Made by a program: the position numbers and the translations under genes | The notes under the pieces: generated by a model | Told to the model about the DNA's origin: nothing | Seen by the model: the letters and a program-made list of their open reading frames with translations, nothing else | Database searches by the model: none | Assembly (NCBI GenBank): GCA_021018815.1 | Contig: JAITYX010000046.1 | Span: forward strand, 2,074,001 to 2,138,000 | Source: Talinum fruticosum | Lineage: Eukaryota > Streptophyta > Magnoliopsida > Caryophyllales > Talinaceae | DNA length: 64,000 nt | Direction: 5' to 3' | Part shown: positions 46,771 through 58,990 of the stretch, piece by piece | Numbering within the stretch: the stretch's first letter is position 1 | How the letters are laid out: each line of letters begins with the position of its first letter

Positions 46771-49250
46771 GATTAAGGATAATTGGTCTTAAATGCTTTA
46801 TTTAGATTAATCCCTAATCTAGTTATTGACCAAAGTATTTTTATACTTTGAGAACCATTCTCTCCCCATGTTTTTGCAAGTTTTTCTAAAGTTAATTATT
46901 TCAAAGAAATGAAAAAACAAAGGCTTCATTATTCTTGTTGAAGTCCGTCGGACAAAACACTTGGAATTCTGGAACTGCTCAAAGCGACCGACAAACATGT
47001 TTGTTGCTATTTTTAAAATACTATTTTTGAGTCTAATGATCTCTTCTACCTAAAATTCCATTTAATAGAGTTAGTAAAAAGAGTTGTTGGAAGTTAGGAC
47101 CAATGTACAATGACTATTTTAAGAAGGTTCAAAAATTGAGCCCTTAGATTATCCGTTACAATGGATAACTAACTCGATCTCGAAGCTCCAGCTAAAAGAC
47201 GTTGAAAACTCAACAGCTACTTCTTCAATGAAGACTATGTAAGGAAGCCTGAGCACAAGATTTCACATGAAGAGAGACACCGTTGAACATATCATATACA
47301 TCTCAAGCATACAACTCCTAATTCTTACTCTTATCTTTTGAGTTGTAATCTTAGTGTGAAATCTCGTAATCAATTGTTTACTTTTATAAACACTACTCTT
47401 CTTGACTGATTTGTGTAGGAGCCATGGCCCGTCCCCGTAGGGAAGCGGATCGAGTCTCCCCACGAATGTCGATTTCATGCGAGGTGTGCTTATCAAGCGA
47501 ACGAAATAAAGTTTTTGAAAGAGATTTTTAAGAAGAGATTGATTGGCCATTTTTAGGAAATCATTTTATTTTCAAAAGAGGATTTAAAAGTCTAGGGATG
47601 TTATTTCAGAAGAAAAATTAATTAGAAAAAAATGAGTCATTTGCTAGGCGGGCAGTGAAAACTACTTGGACTAGGAGCTAAGCTTGGTTACCAAGCGGTG
47701 TCGGCTGTCGCTCGCTCCGTTTGGTAACCAGGTGCCCTCTATCCGGTGGGACTCGAAGAATCAATCTCGATCATATAGCTTAAGCTGCCAAATTGACAAG
47801 TTTTTTCTATTTTTTTTCATCCGAAATGTCGAGAAGCAATTTAAAGAATAAAAAGCCAAAACAAAGGAGTTGCTAGTCGGTTTAGGAATAAAAGGTAACA
47901 AAAATAAAATAAGCACTTTTTTAAATTTGGTACAAAAACTCAAAATCAAAAAATATTTTTAAAAAGGACTTCATCAGTCTTAAACTAATGATCGATGTTC
48001 GGAGGCGAAGGTACGGAACAAAGAGAGATGCTCTTCATTTCGCTCGTAAAAAGACGACCTATACTAATTGAAAAAGTGAGTTTAAATCACGTTAAATCAA
48101 ACAGGACAACTAACAGAAAAATTACTGAATTGAAGCATTAAAACATGTTTTGAAAGAAGTAAATAAAAGCAATAAAAGAAAGCGATAAAAGAAAGCGGAA
48201 AATAAATAAAAGTTACATTAGGTGGGGAGGAAAGTAAAGTGATTACATCTTGAATCCAAATATAGAAAGTAATAAATAACTAAAATTAAACAAACTCCGA
48301 GATGGTGGAGTGATGCCCTTAGGTTGACCTACCTGGTAGGTTTGAATCACGGTCCGATTTCGATGAGAGCGACCGCGGGGTGGTGGCAAGCGAAAGAGCC
48401 AAAAGAATGCCTTTTAACAGAGATTTATGAGTGGGTACTTGGATGGAGTAAGTGAGAAATAGAGAAAAGAGAGAAAGAGAGAGGGAGAGAGTTTCAACAA
48501 CTTGGGGGTTTTTCAGGTGCTCATGTGCATGAAATAAGGGGGTGCGGTTTCCTATTTATAGTAAAGCTTAGGGTTTAGGAAACCCTAAACCTAGCTTCAA
48601 AAGCCGTCGAACAAAGAGATAAGCCAACTTAAATTCCCGAAAGTGGATAAAGGAGATCCTGGGGATATGAAGCTGACAAAATGGCGTCATTGAGGAGGGG
48701 GCCGGTTTCGGAGACCTTTCTCTCAAAAAGCATGCTAAGCTTAGGAAGATGTGTTTTGAGGTCGTTCTTGACCCCGATTGGTTTTTATGGGCTAAAATGT
48801 ACTTGTTTTGTCACTCTACTTTAGTCCGATCTTGACCCGAGCATGCAAATGAGGTTGGATATTTATCACTGGGCTAACAAAAATAAATAAAATAAATAAA
48901 TAAAAAAGGGACGACGCTCTTTAGGTGTCTACAAATTGATAAGGGAAGCTTCTTACCTAGAAAAATTGTATCGATTTGTTAGACAACAAATGCGGGTAGT
49001 TAAAATTCATTGTAATTGTGGATTCAATTAGTGGATTTGACTAAATGCTTGGATTAAGCATTGTCCGAGGTTTTCTTCCCCAAGAGGATTTCCTTGTAAA
49101 ATCTCTCTCGTGTCAATTTCTCTATTATGTCCGAGTTAGTCTAGACTCATCCTTGCTTCAAACTTGGCTCAGCCCTAAACTTAACATTTTGAGAGCTTAG
49201 TTCACAAGTAGTAAAAGTATCAAACACCCTATTCACCCCCTCTAGGGTAA
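46771..49250 (+). repeat. Copia (family of copies A-D) LTR interrupted by a solo LTR
   Basis: 46771-47413 resembles LTR D (block 'gaccaaagta...atactttgagaa', and the 'acaactcc...tcttttgagttgtaa' region). 48934-49250 continues the same LTR: 'ttcaattagtggatttgact', 'gaggatttcctt', 'tccgagttagtctagactca', ending with the 'cacccyctctagggt' block. The two halves are separated by the 1.5-kb insertion 47414-48933. No internal copia sequence follows; a LINE fragment begins at once. Confidence 0.7.
47414..48933 (+). mobile_element. Solo LTR, gypsy-type, nested in copia LTR
   Basis: Begins TGTAGGAGCC and ends GGTGTCTACA (TGTAG...CTACA inverted ends). It is flanked by ATTTG (47409-47413) and AATTG (48934-48938), a likely 5-bp target duplication with one change. 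The interior includes 'ggagttgctagtcggttt', a motif class seen in large plant gypsy LTRs. It is similar to 53750-54525. Strand is taken from that relative; no internal element remains, consistent with LTR-LTR recombination. Confidence 0.7.
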
Positions 49251-49251
49251 T

Positions 49252-49645
49252 TTACCTCTCCATATTAAACTTTCACAGCCATCCTTCCCAATTGAGGCGT
49301 CTACATTGAACTTAGCCACATGTCCTGGTGGTGTTGTCCAAGTTGGTGTGAAGGAAATCTCATTCACTTTGTGTCGTAGCTTGCCTTCTTCATTAATTTT
49401 GATCAAGTCATCGACCATCCCGCTTGCTCGTGCAATTATCACTTGAACCGAGGTGTTCTTATTATTGAAGATCTTTTAATTCCTGCTCCCCAAGCACACC
49501 AACCCAACGTTAAACATAACATAAATGTGTTCGTATCCAATTTTTTAGTCCATGCTTCAATCAACTTCCTGGCATGACAACAGAGGATTTGAGCTAGAGT
49601 ACCTTTGCATCCAGGGCTTGCCATAAGTGTAACAAACTTATTTTT
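49252..49645 (-). pseudogene. LINE RNase H-like domain fragment
   Basis: The minus strand reads LDTNTFMLCLTLGWCAWGAG upstream (49530-49470), then TPTWTTPPGHVAKFNVDASI followed by GKDGC (49350-49270). W-PP-G-KFNVDAS is the start of the LINE RVT_3 domain, with its first catalytic Asp. Interrupted by a stop near 49440. Confidence 0.7.
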
Positions 49646-49651
49646 TCTAAA

Positions 49652-49653
<2 letters not shown>

Positions 49654-49734
<81 letters not shown>

Positions 49735-49752
49735 TAAATAAATAAATAAATC
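49654..49752. repeat. (AAT)n microsatellite with (AAAT) tail
   Basis: About 26 AAT units followed by AAAT units. An apparent poly-Tyr ORF on the minus strand is the repeat itself. Confidence 0.95.
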
Positions 49753-49819
49753 TAGCACTAAAGTATGATTAATGGAATTTTGGTACATTGTTATTGGAAA
49801 TTTAACGTATGGTAAATTA

Positions 49820-50344
49820 TTTTAGTTGGGCATGACAACACTAGTAATAGGTTATTGGTTCGGATTCAAAATGACTCATATCCTCCCCTTGTTTTCTCTC
49901 GATGCTAAGGTGTATATATATATATCTTTCTCTCTTCCCCTCCCCTTCCCCCTCTTATTTCAATGTTCATATTCAAAAGGCATCTCTCTTGAAATCTCCT
50001 CTTTTCTCATCTCTTTCTCTCTTTCTCTCTCACTTTCCTCTTTCCTCTTTCTTCTCTCTTATCTCTCCCGACTCTTTTTCTCTCTCGTGAAATCTTTAGT
50101 TCCCCGTTGGATAAACGAAGCTCAGCGTTGCGAAGAAGGTCACATCTTGGAGCGAGCAAGGTTGGCTGCGAGTTCCTCGTTGGTCGTATTGCTAGGTTCT
50201 TTAAGGCTGGAAAGTATGTCGACTTTTGATTCTCATTGTCATTCTTGAGTACCTCACTAATGAGGTTTCTCTCTCTTTCCTTCCCTCCCCTTCCCCCTCT
50301 TGTTTTGATATTTTTCAAGCCTTATCGTCAATTCTAGGGTTCAT
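49820..50344. other. CT-rich sequence before the hairpin array
   Basis: Contains (TA)n at 49912-49925 and CT-rich stretches (49928-50090, 50265-50300), resembling 14514-14720 near the first CACTA end. Probably internal CACTA sequence. No gene supported. Confidence 0.4.
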
Positions 50345-52640
50345 TTTCTAAATTTTAGGTTGTTTCAAATCTATTATGAATATGATAATTTCAACTTTTG
50401 AATTATAATTTTCAATTTCTTCAATTGGGCCTCTTATTTTAGATCTGGATAGTTCATGGTTGAAGGAGAAGATGGATGGGGGAGCTTTGATGTTTTTCAA
50501 GCCTTACCATCAATTCTAGGGTTCACTTTCTAAATTTTAGGTTGTTTTCGGATTTGTTATGAATATGATAATTTCAATGTTCGAATTCTAGTTCTCAATT
50601 TCTTAAATTCAGCCTCTTGTTTCAAATTTGGCTTAAGTTCGCGGTTGAAGGAGAGGAGACATAGGGGACTTGAGTAGATTATGAAGAAGGAGATGGAGCG
50701 TAGATGATGAGAAGGATATGGAGAGTAGATGGAGAGAGGCAATGAGTTCTAAATTTTAGGTTTCACTTTCTTATTCAACTTTTAGTTTTGATTTTGGTCT
50801 TTGTTCGGATATATTCTAGTCTTCGAATCGGCTTGAGTTGAGTTATGAACTTTCAAAGGAAATTATTCTATTTTGTAAATTTGAGGACTGTTTGTGTTGT
50901 TTGAGCAAAAATTTCTTTTTAGGGGGTGGTTTTTGTACGATTCTTTGGACGGACCATAATGAAAGGCTTGGTCAAACAAGCCTATTATTACGATTCATGA
51001 ATCGTAGTAAAAGCTTGTTTGACCAAGCCTTTCACTATGGTTCGTCCAAAGGACCATGGTAATAGGTCTTCTTTTACTACTATTCTGAACCATAGCAAAA
51101 GATATTTACCTATCTGCTATAAGACCAAAATCAAACTCAACTAAAATTTAAGATCTAAAACTAAAAGTTGAATAAGAAAGTGAACCTAAAATTTAAAACT
51201 CATTGCCTCTCGCCATCTACTCTCCATATCCTTCTCATCGTCTAAATTTTAGGTTGTTTTCAAATTTGTTATGAATATGAAAATTTCAATGTTCGAATTT
51301 TAGTTCTCAATTTCTTAAATTCAACCTCTTGTTTCAAATTTGGCTTAGGTTCGTGATTGAAGGAGAGGAGACATAGGGGGCTTGAGTTGATTATGAAGAA
51401 GGAGATGTAGAGTAGACGATGAGAAGGATATGGAGAGTAGATGGCAAGAGGCAATGAGTTCTAAATTTTAGGTTTCACTTTGTTATTCAACTTTTAGTTT
51501 TAGACCTCAAATTTTAGTTGAGTTTGATTTTAGTCTTTGTTAAGATCTATTCTAGTCTTCGAATCGGCTTGAGTTGAATTATGAACTTTCAAAGGAAATT
51601 ATTCTGTTTTGTAAATTTGGGGACTATTTGTGTTGTTTGAGCAAAAACTTTTGTTTAGGGGGTGGTTTTTAGTATGATTCTTTGGACGGACCGTAATGAA
51701 AGGCTTGGTCAAACAAGCCTGTTATTACGGTTCATAAATCGCATGATAAGCGGCTTGTTTGACCAAGCCTTTCACTATGGTTCGTCCAAAGGACCTTGGC
51801 AATAGGTCTTCTTTTACTACTATTTTGAGCCATAGTAAAAGATATTTACCTACTATTATAAGACCAAAATAAAACTCAACTAAAATTTGAGATCTAAAAC
51901 TAAAAGTTGAATAAAAAAGTGAAACCTAAAATTTAAAACTCATTGCCTCTCGCCATCTACTCTCCATATCCTTCTCATCGTCTAAATTTTAGGTTGTTTT
52001 AAGATTTGTTATGAATATGATAATTTCAATGTTCGAATTCTAGTTCTCAATTTCTTAATTTCGGCCTCTTGTTTCAAATTTGGCTTAAGTTCGTGGTTGA
52101 AGGAGATGAGACATAGGCGACTTGAGTTGATTATAAAGAAGGAGATGTAGAGTAGACGACGAGAAGGATATGGAGAGTAGATGGCAAGAGGCAATGAGTT
52201 CTAAATTTTAGGTTTCACTTTGTTATTCAACTTTTAGTTTTAGATCTCAAATTTTAATTGAGTTTGATTTTGGTCTTTGTTTAGATTTATTCTAGTCTAC
52301 GAATCGGCTTAAGTTGAGTTATGAACTTTCGAAGGAAATTATTCTATTTTGTAAATTTGGGGACTGTTTATGTTGTTTGAGCAAAAATTTCTGTTTAGGG
52401 GGTGGTTTTTTAGTACGGTTTTTGGACGGACCATAATGAAAAGCTTGGTCAAACAAGCCTGTTATTACGGTTCATGAATGGTAGTAAAAGGCTTGTTTGA
52501 CCAAGCCTTTCACTATGGTTCATCCAAAGGACCATGTAGGTTTTCTTTTACTACTATTTTGAACCATAGAAAAAGATATTACCTACTACTATGCTTACAT
52601 ACACTACGCCTTCCAAACGCAGTAAATGGTCATTTTGAAC
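50345..52640. repeat. Three tandem ~0.73-kb hairpin units, CACTA-associated
   Basis: The marker 'atttgttatgaatatgaWaatttc' recurs at about 50552, 51263 and 52003 (spacing 711 and 740 bp), with a partial copy at 50370. Each unit has a central inverted repeat: GGACGGACCATAATGAAAGG left, and CCTTTCACTATGGTTCGTCC right (centres near 50996, 51730 and 52473). In the first two units an outer pair of arms also matches inverted: 'gagaaggatatggagagtag' on one side and 'ctactctccatatccttctc' on the other. The units carry TTTTACTACTATT/GGTTC subterminal motifs. Non-coding. Confidence 0.8.
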
Positions 52641-52650
52641 CGTAGAAAAA

Positions 52651-52669
52651 GATGGTTCTTGTAGTAGTG
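52651..52669 (-). mobile_element. CACTA terminal inverted repeat (right end)
   Basis: On the minus strand it reads CACTACTACAAGAACCATC. It closes the hairpin array on its right side and shares CACTACTACAA with 14098-14108. Confidence 0.7.
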
Positions 52670-53395
52670 ATCTTTTCTCATCTCCACTCATCTATAGTTT
52701 TTCTGTGCTTCTTTCTACTCTCATCTTGAGTGAAATATATTGTTTTTAGAGTTCATTGAAGGTATCTAGAGGTTATTTTCCAAGTGCAAATAGTGAGGTA
52801 CAATATATGTTAATTCTTTCATCGAAATTATCGTCTTTAATCAAAGTGTGCGCGCATAAGTGTAATAGTTTTATCATGTGTTTTTGTGACAAAGGATGAC
52901 CATATTGGTTATGGTTAATTGTTCATTATTCGTTGATCGAGTGATCACCTCGGTACATGCACTCATCGACTCATCGTTCATTGTCCCTTTAAAAGGGAAG
53001 TCTAAGTGTTTTCTTATTTTATTTCCAAATAAAATGAATTTTACAAAATTGTTGTTTTCATGATTGCGTGTATTGTGCTTGAGAGTCTTCATTCTCACTT
53101 TTTAAATGTTCTATTGTTTTTAGGTAAAGTGTGAATGCATGAGGACAATTGGATTGCTCATCTAGTTTTATTTCCTAGTTGGAGTAAATGTTCAACTATT
53201 TTATTTATATTATAAATTTAATATGAAAAGTGTAGCTCCAACATATTTTAGTAATTGTTTTAATAAATGATGAAATATATTTTTATTTTATTAAAAGTAG
53301 ACCCCTTACGTGTCTCTTAGGCATAAAACGCTAACATTAATAATTAAATGTTTTCTAAATTTTGTTTGATTTAATGAGTAGTTACACCAAAAATC
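52670..53395. other. Intergenic, nothing firmly recognised
   Basis: AT-rich, ending in AGGGTGTTACGAG, which faintly recalls the end of the gypsy LTR at 24159-24169. This is not enough to call an LTR. Confidence 0.35.
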
Positions 53396-53610
53396 AGGGT
53401 GTTACGAGTAAGTCTCTACTATCCAGGCAGTCAAAAATTGCATGCTATGGAGTCTCCTTGCTATTGTTGCACTTGCAGAGAGTCACTATTAAGTGCAATT
53501 TGGCCGTCGGCCAGCACGAGTTTTGTTGGCAAGACATTAGTGCACCACTTGCGCCAAAAGTGTTTATCCTTGGGTATCACATTCGATCCCCACAAAATAG
53601 GCTAATTTCG
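53396..53610 (-). pseudogene. Possible LINE zf-RVT fragment
   Basis: The minus strand reads VIPKDKHFWRKWCTNVLPTK, then LVLADGQIALN. The W-x-x-x-LPTKL order resembles the zf-RVT module of plant LINEs. Short and broken; low certainty. Confidence 0.4.
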
Positions 53611-53749
53611 TTCAAAATGATAGCAAGAGATAGAAATGATAAGAGAGAGATGAAAATTTAAGCTGTTAAATACCTCTATCGGAAAACCACCAAGCTTGTC
53701 GATAAAGAGGTGACATTGTACAATGGGGATGGAAGTAATAATCTGTTTG

Positions 53750-54525
53750 TCCCTATAGGAACCGCGACCATCTGTCCTTCCCCTCCGTAGAGGGAGCCGG
53801 ACCTGATTGGGATCGAGCTTCCCCATGAATGTCGGGTCTCTTTTTGAATATTGTTTTTGAAGATGATTTTTGAAAGTTTATTAGAAATGGGAACGCACCT
53901 CTTATTGAGATTTCGATTTTTGTTCTTTAACTTGAAAGCAGTTAATGAAACAATGATTGGTAATTTTATTAATCTTATTTTAGAAATTACTTTTAGAAGC
54001 CTTGGGATATTATTTCATGATTTAAGAAAATAACAAAAAATTAGGTTTATTTATGCCACAAGGCTTTTGGGCCGAACGGTGTAAAAACACCAACTTGGAC
54101 CAAAACCTCGAGCCGGTGAAAGTCGGCGCTTACCGAGTGCCCAACGCCGGATATGGGTCGTCATCGAGGCGATCGGTCTTTGTCCATGACTTAGACTGTC
54201 AAAAATAAAATAAAATTTTTCCATTTTAAATTAGAAATGCCGAGGTGCATTTTAGAGAAATAAAATGAAGAAAAGGGAGTCGCTCGTCGGTTTTAAGAAA
54301 TAAAACTAACAAAACAAAAATAAAAATAAAAAGAAGACTATTCCAATCTTAGTATGGGAAAAATAAGTTTGAAACATGTTTAAAGTTGACTCCATCGGTC
54401 TAGAATCGAGAATCTAGATTCGGGGTGAAGGTACGAAACGTAGGGATAAGCCCTTCTATTCCACCCATCAACGAGACAACCTTTACTAATTTGAGATATG
54501 AGTTTAAGAAGAGATAAGTTCGACT
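53750..54525 (+). repeat. Gypsy-type LTR fragment related to the solo LTR
   Basis: Shares with 47414-48060 the blocks 'gatcgagyytccccaygaatgtcg', 'gggagtcgctcgtcggtttt' and 'gaaggtacgaaac'. Both ends are incomplete. It abuts the broken end of copia copy B. Confidence 0.65.
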
Positions 54526-54559
54526 TGGATTAGAAAGAGGAATAATGTAGGTACTACCC

Positions 54560-54950
54560 GATCTCTTACACGAGAGCTTAGTCTCCTTGGTAGTTGAATC
54601 GAAATATAGCGAGTTGGTTTGAGTGAATCTTACCTCTTGACCTTTGTCACACGAGTTGTGAGATGCTTGAGTAAATTGTACTTTAATTCTTTGACAAGAT
54701 AGACTGGGCTGACCGGGTTGTCTCCTTTTCCAATCTTGCCTATCCCAACTATCTTGTCCTTACTTGTCATCTCTAAAAGTGACTTTGCCTCCCTTGTAAT
54801 CTTCTAACTTAGAAAATAGTCTTGAATCTCCTGACATGTGGCGTGAGCATCCACCGTCCAAGTACCAATGACCTTTTGTCCTTTTCGAGTTACTTGCAAG
54901 TCGAAACACACTAACCCTTCTCATTTCCTCTAATGAACCCAATAACTCCC
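54560..54950 (-). pseudogene. Copia copy B protease (broken)
   Basis: Reads HWYLDGGCSRHMSGDSRLFS (about 54865-54806): the catalytic D-S-G is D-G-G. Then KGGKVTFRDDK and the LVKELKYNLL pre-integrase start, breaking off near 54560. Confidence 0.75.
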
Positions 54951-54989
54951 TTTATTATGGTCCTTTTCCGAGGAAGAAGACTCTTGGGA

Positions 54990-56721
54990 ACCCAAATTTG
55001 AATAACTTTGGGTTTGGTCCGATTCTGAGTCTTCCTTTTGAAAAGTGAGTCCGTGTCTCTTTCTTTTGAAAATATTTTCTTTTATAAACCGGTGGAGAAG
55101 GTTTTCTCCTGTAAGCTGGTCCGGGCTCAGTCCTCCTTTCATTCTTATGAATGAGACCGTGATCGACCTTCCTAAACTTTACAGTTCCGGAATCCTTTTT
55201 GAAAAGATCCGAGTAGGAATTAGATTCCTCCTCTTTGTTGAAACCGAGTCCTTCTTTCCTGAAGGAGACACATTGAGAGCCTAAGAGCATGTCAAGGTTC
55301 TTCTAAGCTTGAGTAAACTTCAAAACAAGTTCTTGAGACTCATTGAGCTTTTGTTTCAGATGCTCATTTTCTCTTATGAGGGTCTAAGACTCAGTCTCAT
55401 TAGCTTGAGTACTAGTCTTGAGCTCTCTAAGAGTAAGTCTCGAGTTTTCCAATTCATTTTTAAAAGAAATGATCTCGAAGTGAGAGACTCAAGTTGTTCT
55501 TTGAATTGGGAAGAATCGGAATTGGAATTTTCTTCTAATGTGTAAATATATTTGGTTAAATCAACTTTGGAAAACTTGAGGAAGTATTCAATTACCTCAT
55601 GAGGATTCGTCTCCTCACTCTGTCTAAGTTGTTAGAGTCGACTCGGATTTAGCTTCGAGTCCGATAATGCCATCACACATTTTGAGTTGTCCGAGTCTTC
55701 ATCTTCTTCGGATGAATCTTCATCACTCCATATGGCCATCATAGCCTTCCTTTTCTTTCTGTCCCTCTTTCTTCTTTGACGAGTCTTTGACTATGTGATC
55801 TTTGTTGCCACATTCAAAACAACCTGAGTTCTTAGTTAAAGATAACTTTGAAGGGAGGAGTGTTGACCTTTTCTATCCTTCTTGTCTTCCTTGTAGAACA
55901 CTTCTCTTGGCCTTTTCTCCCATCTCTTGTGCTTCATCATTCTTTTGAAGCCTTGAGCGATAAGTTCCATGTGATCTTCTTCGAGTATGAGGAACTCCGA
56001 TTTTCTCCTTTCCTTTACGAGGCCTTCAACACAATATTCTTTTTAGTGCTGACCTCCACATTCTCTTCTTCCAGGACGGATTTCATGGGTAAGTAGCTTC
56101 CCAATCGGTTCGTATGGGTTTAGTAGTGAGAGGTTCCGAGCTTCCTTGATGGCGATCACCTTGGGACCCCATCTTCTCTTGGGTAGACTTCTTAGAATTT
56201 TTTGCACATTTCTTCATGGGAAATCTTTCTACCCAGAGATTTGAGATTGTTTGTAATCTCGGTGAAGCGTATGAACATATGAGTGATGTTTTCTTCGGCT
56301 CCATCTTGAACAGCTCGTTTTTGTGAAGATATTGACTTATCTTCACTTGTCTTACTTGGCTTATTCTTTTATATGTGTTGACAAGAGTGTCTCACACATC
56401 TTTGGCTGTGTCACAAGCTGACACTTTGTTGTATTCTTTTGAGCTAATGGCGCACATCGGAATGTTCATTGCTTTAAAGTTCTTTATGAACTTTTATGCC
56501 TCTTCGATGGTGTACTTGAACTTTGCTTTAGGCACGGGTCTTGTATCTTCCATCTTCATTGGAATGTAATTGCCTTCTTGCATGATGTTCCAAACATCTT
56601 CATCGTGATCCAATAGAAAGCATTCCATGAGCTTCTTTCGGTGCACGAAATTTGATCCTTTGAATTTTGGTGGTCTGCTGGAAGATCTTCCTTCATTGAA
56701 CTCTCCATTGTTCCGAGCCAT
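54990..56721 (-). pseudogene. Copia copy B gag and coiled-coil insert (broken)
   Basis: Starts MARNNGEFNEGRSSSRPPKF at 56721; the HWKK motif is HRKK here. It continues DEDVWNIMQEGNYIPMKMED. The zinc knuckle at about 55830-55790 reads CFECGNKDHIVKDS: the final Cys is lost. A coiled-coil-like Leu/Glu/Lys segment spans about 55620-55290, then the basic YRRKPSPPVYKRKYFQKKE segment (55130-55070). Confidence 0.8.
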
Positions 56722-56781
56722 TTGATCTTTAGACCTTTGGATTGTTAGATCCTTTACTGAAAGGCTAGGCTCGATACCAAT

Positions 56782-57660
56782 TGAAGGTTTGCTCTTGGAG
56801 AGTCTTAGTCACCCTAGAGGGGGAGGGGTGAATAGGGTGATCCGGAAATTTTAACAAACTTGGAAGATTAAAGCTTGAAAGCAATAAACAAGGCTGTGCG
56901 AGTCTAAGTTGGACTCGGAAAAGTATGAACTTCAGATTGACGTGGAAACCCTCCTTGGGCGGAAAATCACGGCCGGTGCTAGTCCAAGGACCAAGTCAAA
57001 TCCACTATTTTGAATCCTCGAAGTAGAAAAGCCTTGTCTGTTGGTGATTAACGACTTGAAGCCGGTTGCTTTTTAATTCAAAAATAGGATAACCTCGTTT
57101 AGATAACCTAGAAAAGTAAACAAATTTTGGTTCTCAAAGTATAAAATACTTTGGTCCAAGATTAGGCACAAATAATAATTTAATTAAGATAATTAAGTGC
57201 ATAATTATTTGAGACCTAGAAGAGTGGAATTTTTTTATTCTAATATTCATTATACTCAAATTCTATCCGAGTCGAGTCTTAGGAAAGATCAAGTTATAAA
57301 GAGAATATCGAGTATGAGTACTTGATCTTAGACAAATAATTCTCGAACAAATATGTCGACTTAGAAAGTTGAATTAACGCAGTAATTCTCTTTAACATAG
57401 AATATGAAGTCAGAACTTAGATTAAAAGAGTTAGAGAGATTGTTTGAACATGTGATAAATCTAAGTGGTGTCCGAGTGACTCGAAGCATCGGTGTGAGTT
57501 GATGTCTAAGAATCGATTTACGAGTCGATCGGAATCGAATGAAAACGTATGCAATTATTTCTATAACACTCGGAATGACTTGTAATCAAAACCTAAGAGG
57601 GATGAGGTTTGTAGTCCTTGATAATGCTTAGAGTGATAGGAGTTCGAGTCCGAGTCTTCA
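56782..57660 (-). repeat. Copia copy B 5' LTR
   Basis: The plus strand reads TGAAGG...GTCTTCA; on the coding strand the LTR is TGAAGACTCGG...AACCTTCA, with the 5-bp inverted ends TGAAG/CTTCA. It is shorter than LTR D, with gaps in the middle part. Confidence 0.8.
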
Positions 57661-57971
57661 AGGTGGGTGACCGGATGCATATTTGAAAGCTCTACTTGTC
57701 TTCCGGTTTGCCAAGTTTGTTGGTTGAATAGGTTGATCTTCGAGTTGGTTGCTCTTGCTGAGCTTACGTATTGGCTAGTTCTTCAGCATTTTGAGTTGGC
57801 TCTTGATTTTGTTCATTCTAAGTCACAACATTATGAGTTGGCTCATTACGAGTTGTCTCAATTCTTCTATTTTGACTCTTTCTAAGCTCGGCTTCAGCAA
57901 TGTCATCTTCATCTCTGTTAAGCTTGAGATCTAAGAAGGTGGATTCACTTATCTTGCCAAGATCAATCTCA

Positions 57972-58990
57972 TCAAAGACAACGTGATACTTTCTTCCACT
58001 TTGTTAGTCCTTTTGTTAAAAATTCGATAAGCTTTACCATGAGATGAGTAACCCGAAATATACCTTCATCCGATCTAGCATCAAACTTACTAAGATGTTC
58101 CTTACTATTGTTATGCACAAAGCATTTACATTCGAATGATATGAAGTAGGAGATGTTGGGCTTCTTTCCCTTGTACAGCTCATAGGGTGTCTTCTTCAGA
58201 ATGGGTCCGATGAGGCATCCGTTAAGTGTATAATTTGCTTGTGTTGATCGCCTCAAACCGGAAATAGTAAGGTAGATAATTTTCAATCATTATGGTCCTT
58301 CCTATTTTTTCAAGAGTTCTGTTCTTTCTCTCCACTACTCCATTCTATTGAGGAGTTCTTAGTGTAGAGAAGTTATGGGAGATGCCATTCTTATCACGAA
58401 ATATACAAATTCCGAGTAATCGAACTCCCTTCCATGGTCGGTTTGAATTCTTCTAATCCGAGTCTCAAACTCCACTTGAATTTTCCTACGGATCTTAGTG
58501 AACTATTTGAAGGCTTCATTCTTGTTCCTCGAAACACACCCAGGTAAATTGTAAATAATCATCAACAATAACAAGCACATATGATTTAGCTTCTAAGCTT
58601 TTCACGAGAATTTCACTACACAAATCTATATGAACCAATTTAAGCACTTTGGATATAGACATAGTTTTGAGTGGTTTGAAGGATGATCCGACATGCTTTC
58701 CTTTTGTGCATGCTTCATAGATTTTATCTTTCTTAAATGCACGAGTTAGGTAAACCCCTAATCAATCCATGAGATGCAAGTTTCTTGATAGTGTGCATGC
58801 TAATATGACCTAGTCTATGATGTCATGTCCAAGAATCATCATTCAAAGATGCTTTTAAGTAAGATAGATTTTAACTAGAATCTAAAAGAGGAATAGTATA
58901 AGTGTTACCTGACCTCGGACACTGAGAGCTTTATCTCTTTGGTGAATAAATAAGAAATGTAGCAGTTGGTCCGAGTGAATCTTATCTCTT
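57972..58990 (-). pseudogene. Copia copy C integrase (broken)
   Basis: The C-terminal part (58215-58050) reads TPYELYKGKKPNISYFISFE and then KFDARSDEGIF before a frameshift. The core and pre-integrase parts at 58330-58990 show many stops. The linker 57661-57971 retains DLKLNRDEDDIAEAELRK. Confidence 0.75.

Larger units (their letters stand above)
54546..57660 (-). mobile_element. Ty1/copia copy B, 5' half
   Basis: 5' LTR 56782-57660, primer-binding site complement TCGATACCAAT at 56771-56781, then gag and protease running leftwards. The element stops at about 54546 inside the pre-integrase region, where the gypsy LTR fragment lies; integrase, RT and RNase H are missing. Confidence 0.85.

Noticed and set aside
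48555..48590. Telomere-type repeat (AGGGTTTAGG / CCTAAACCC)
   Set aside because: Only one or two imperfect units within the solo LTR; not an array.
49594..49788. ORF with a poly-Tyr run
   Set aside because: It is a direct translation of the (AAT)n microsatellite.
57667..57885. Leu/Phe-rich plus-strand ORF as a membrane protein
   Set aside because: It is antisense to the integrase-RT linker of copia copy C, whose minus-strand frame is recognisable.
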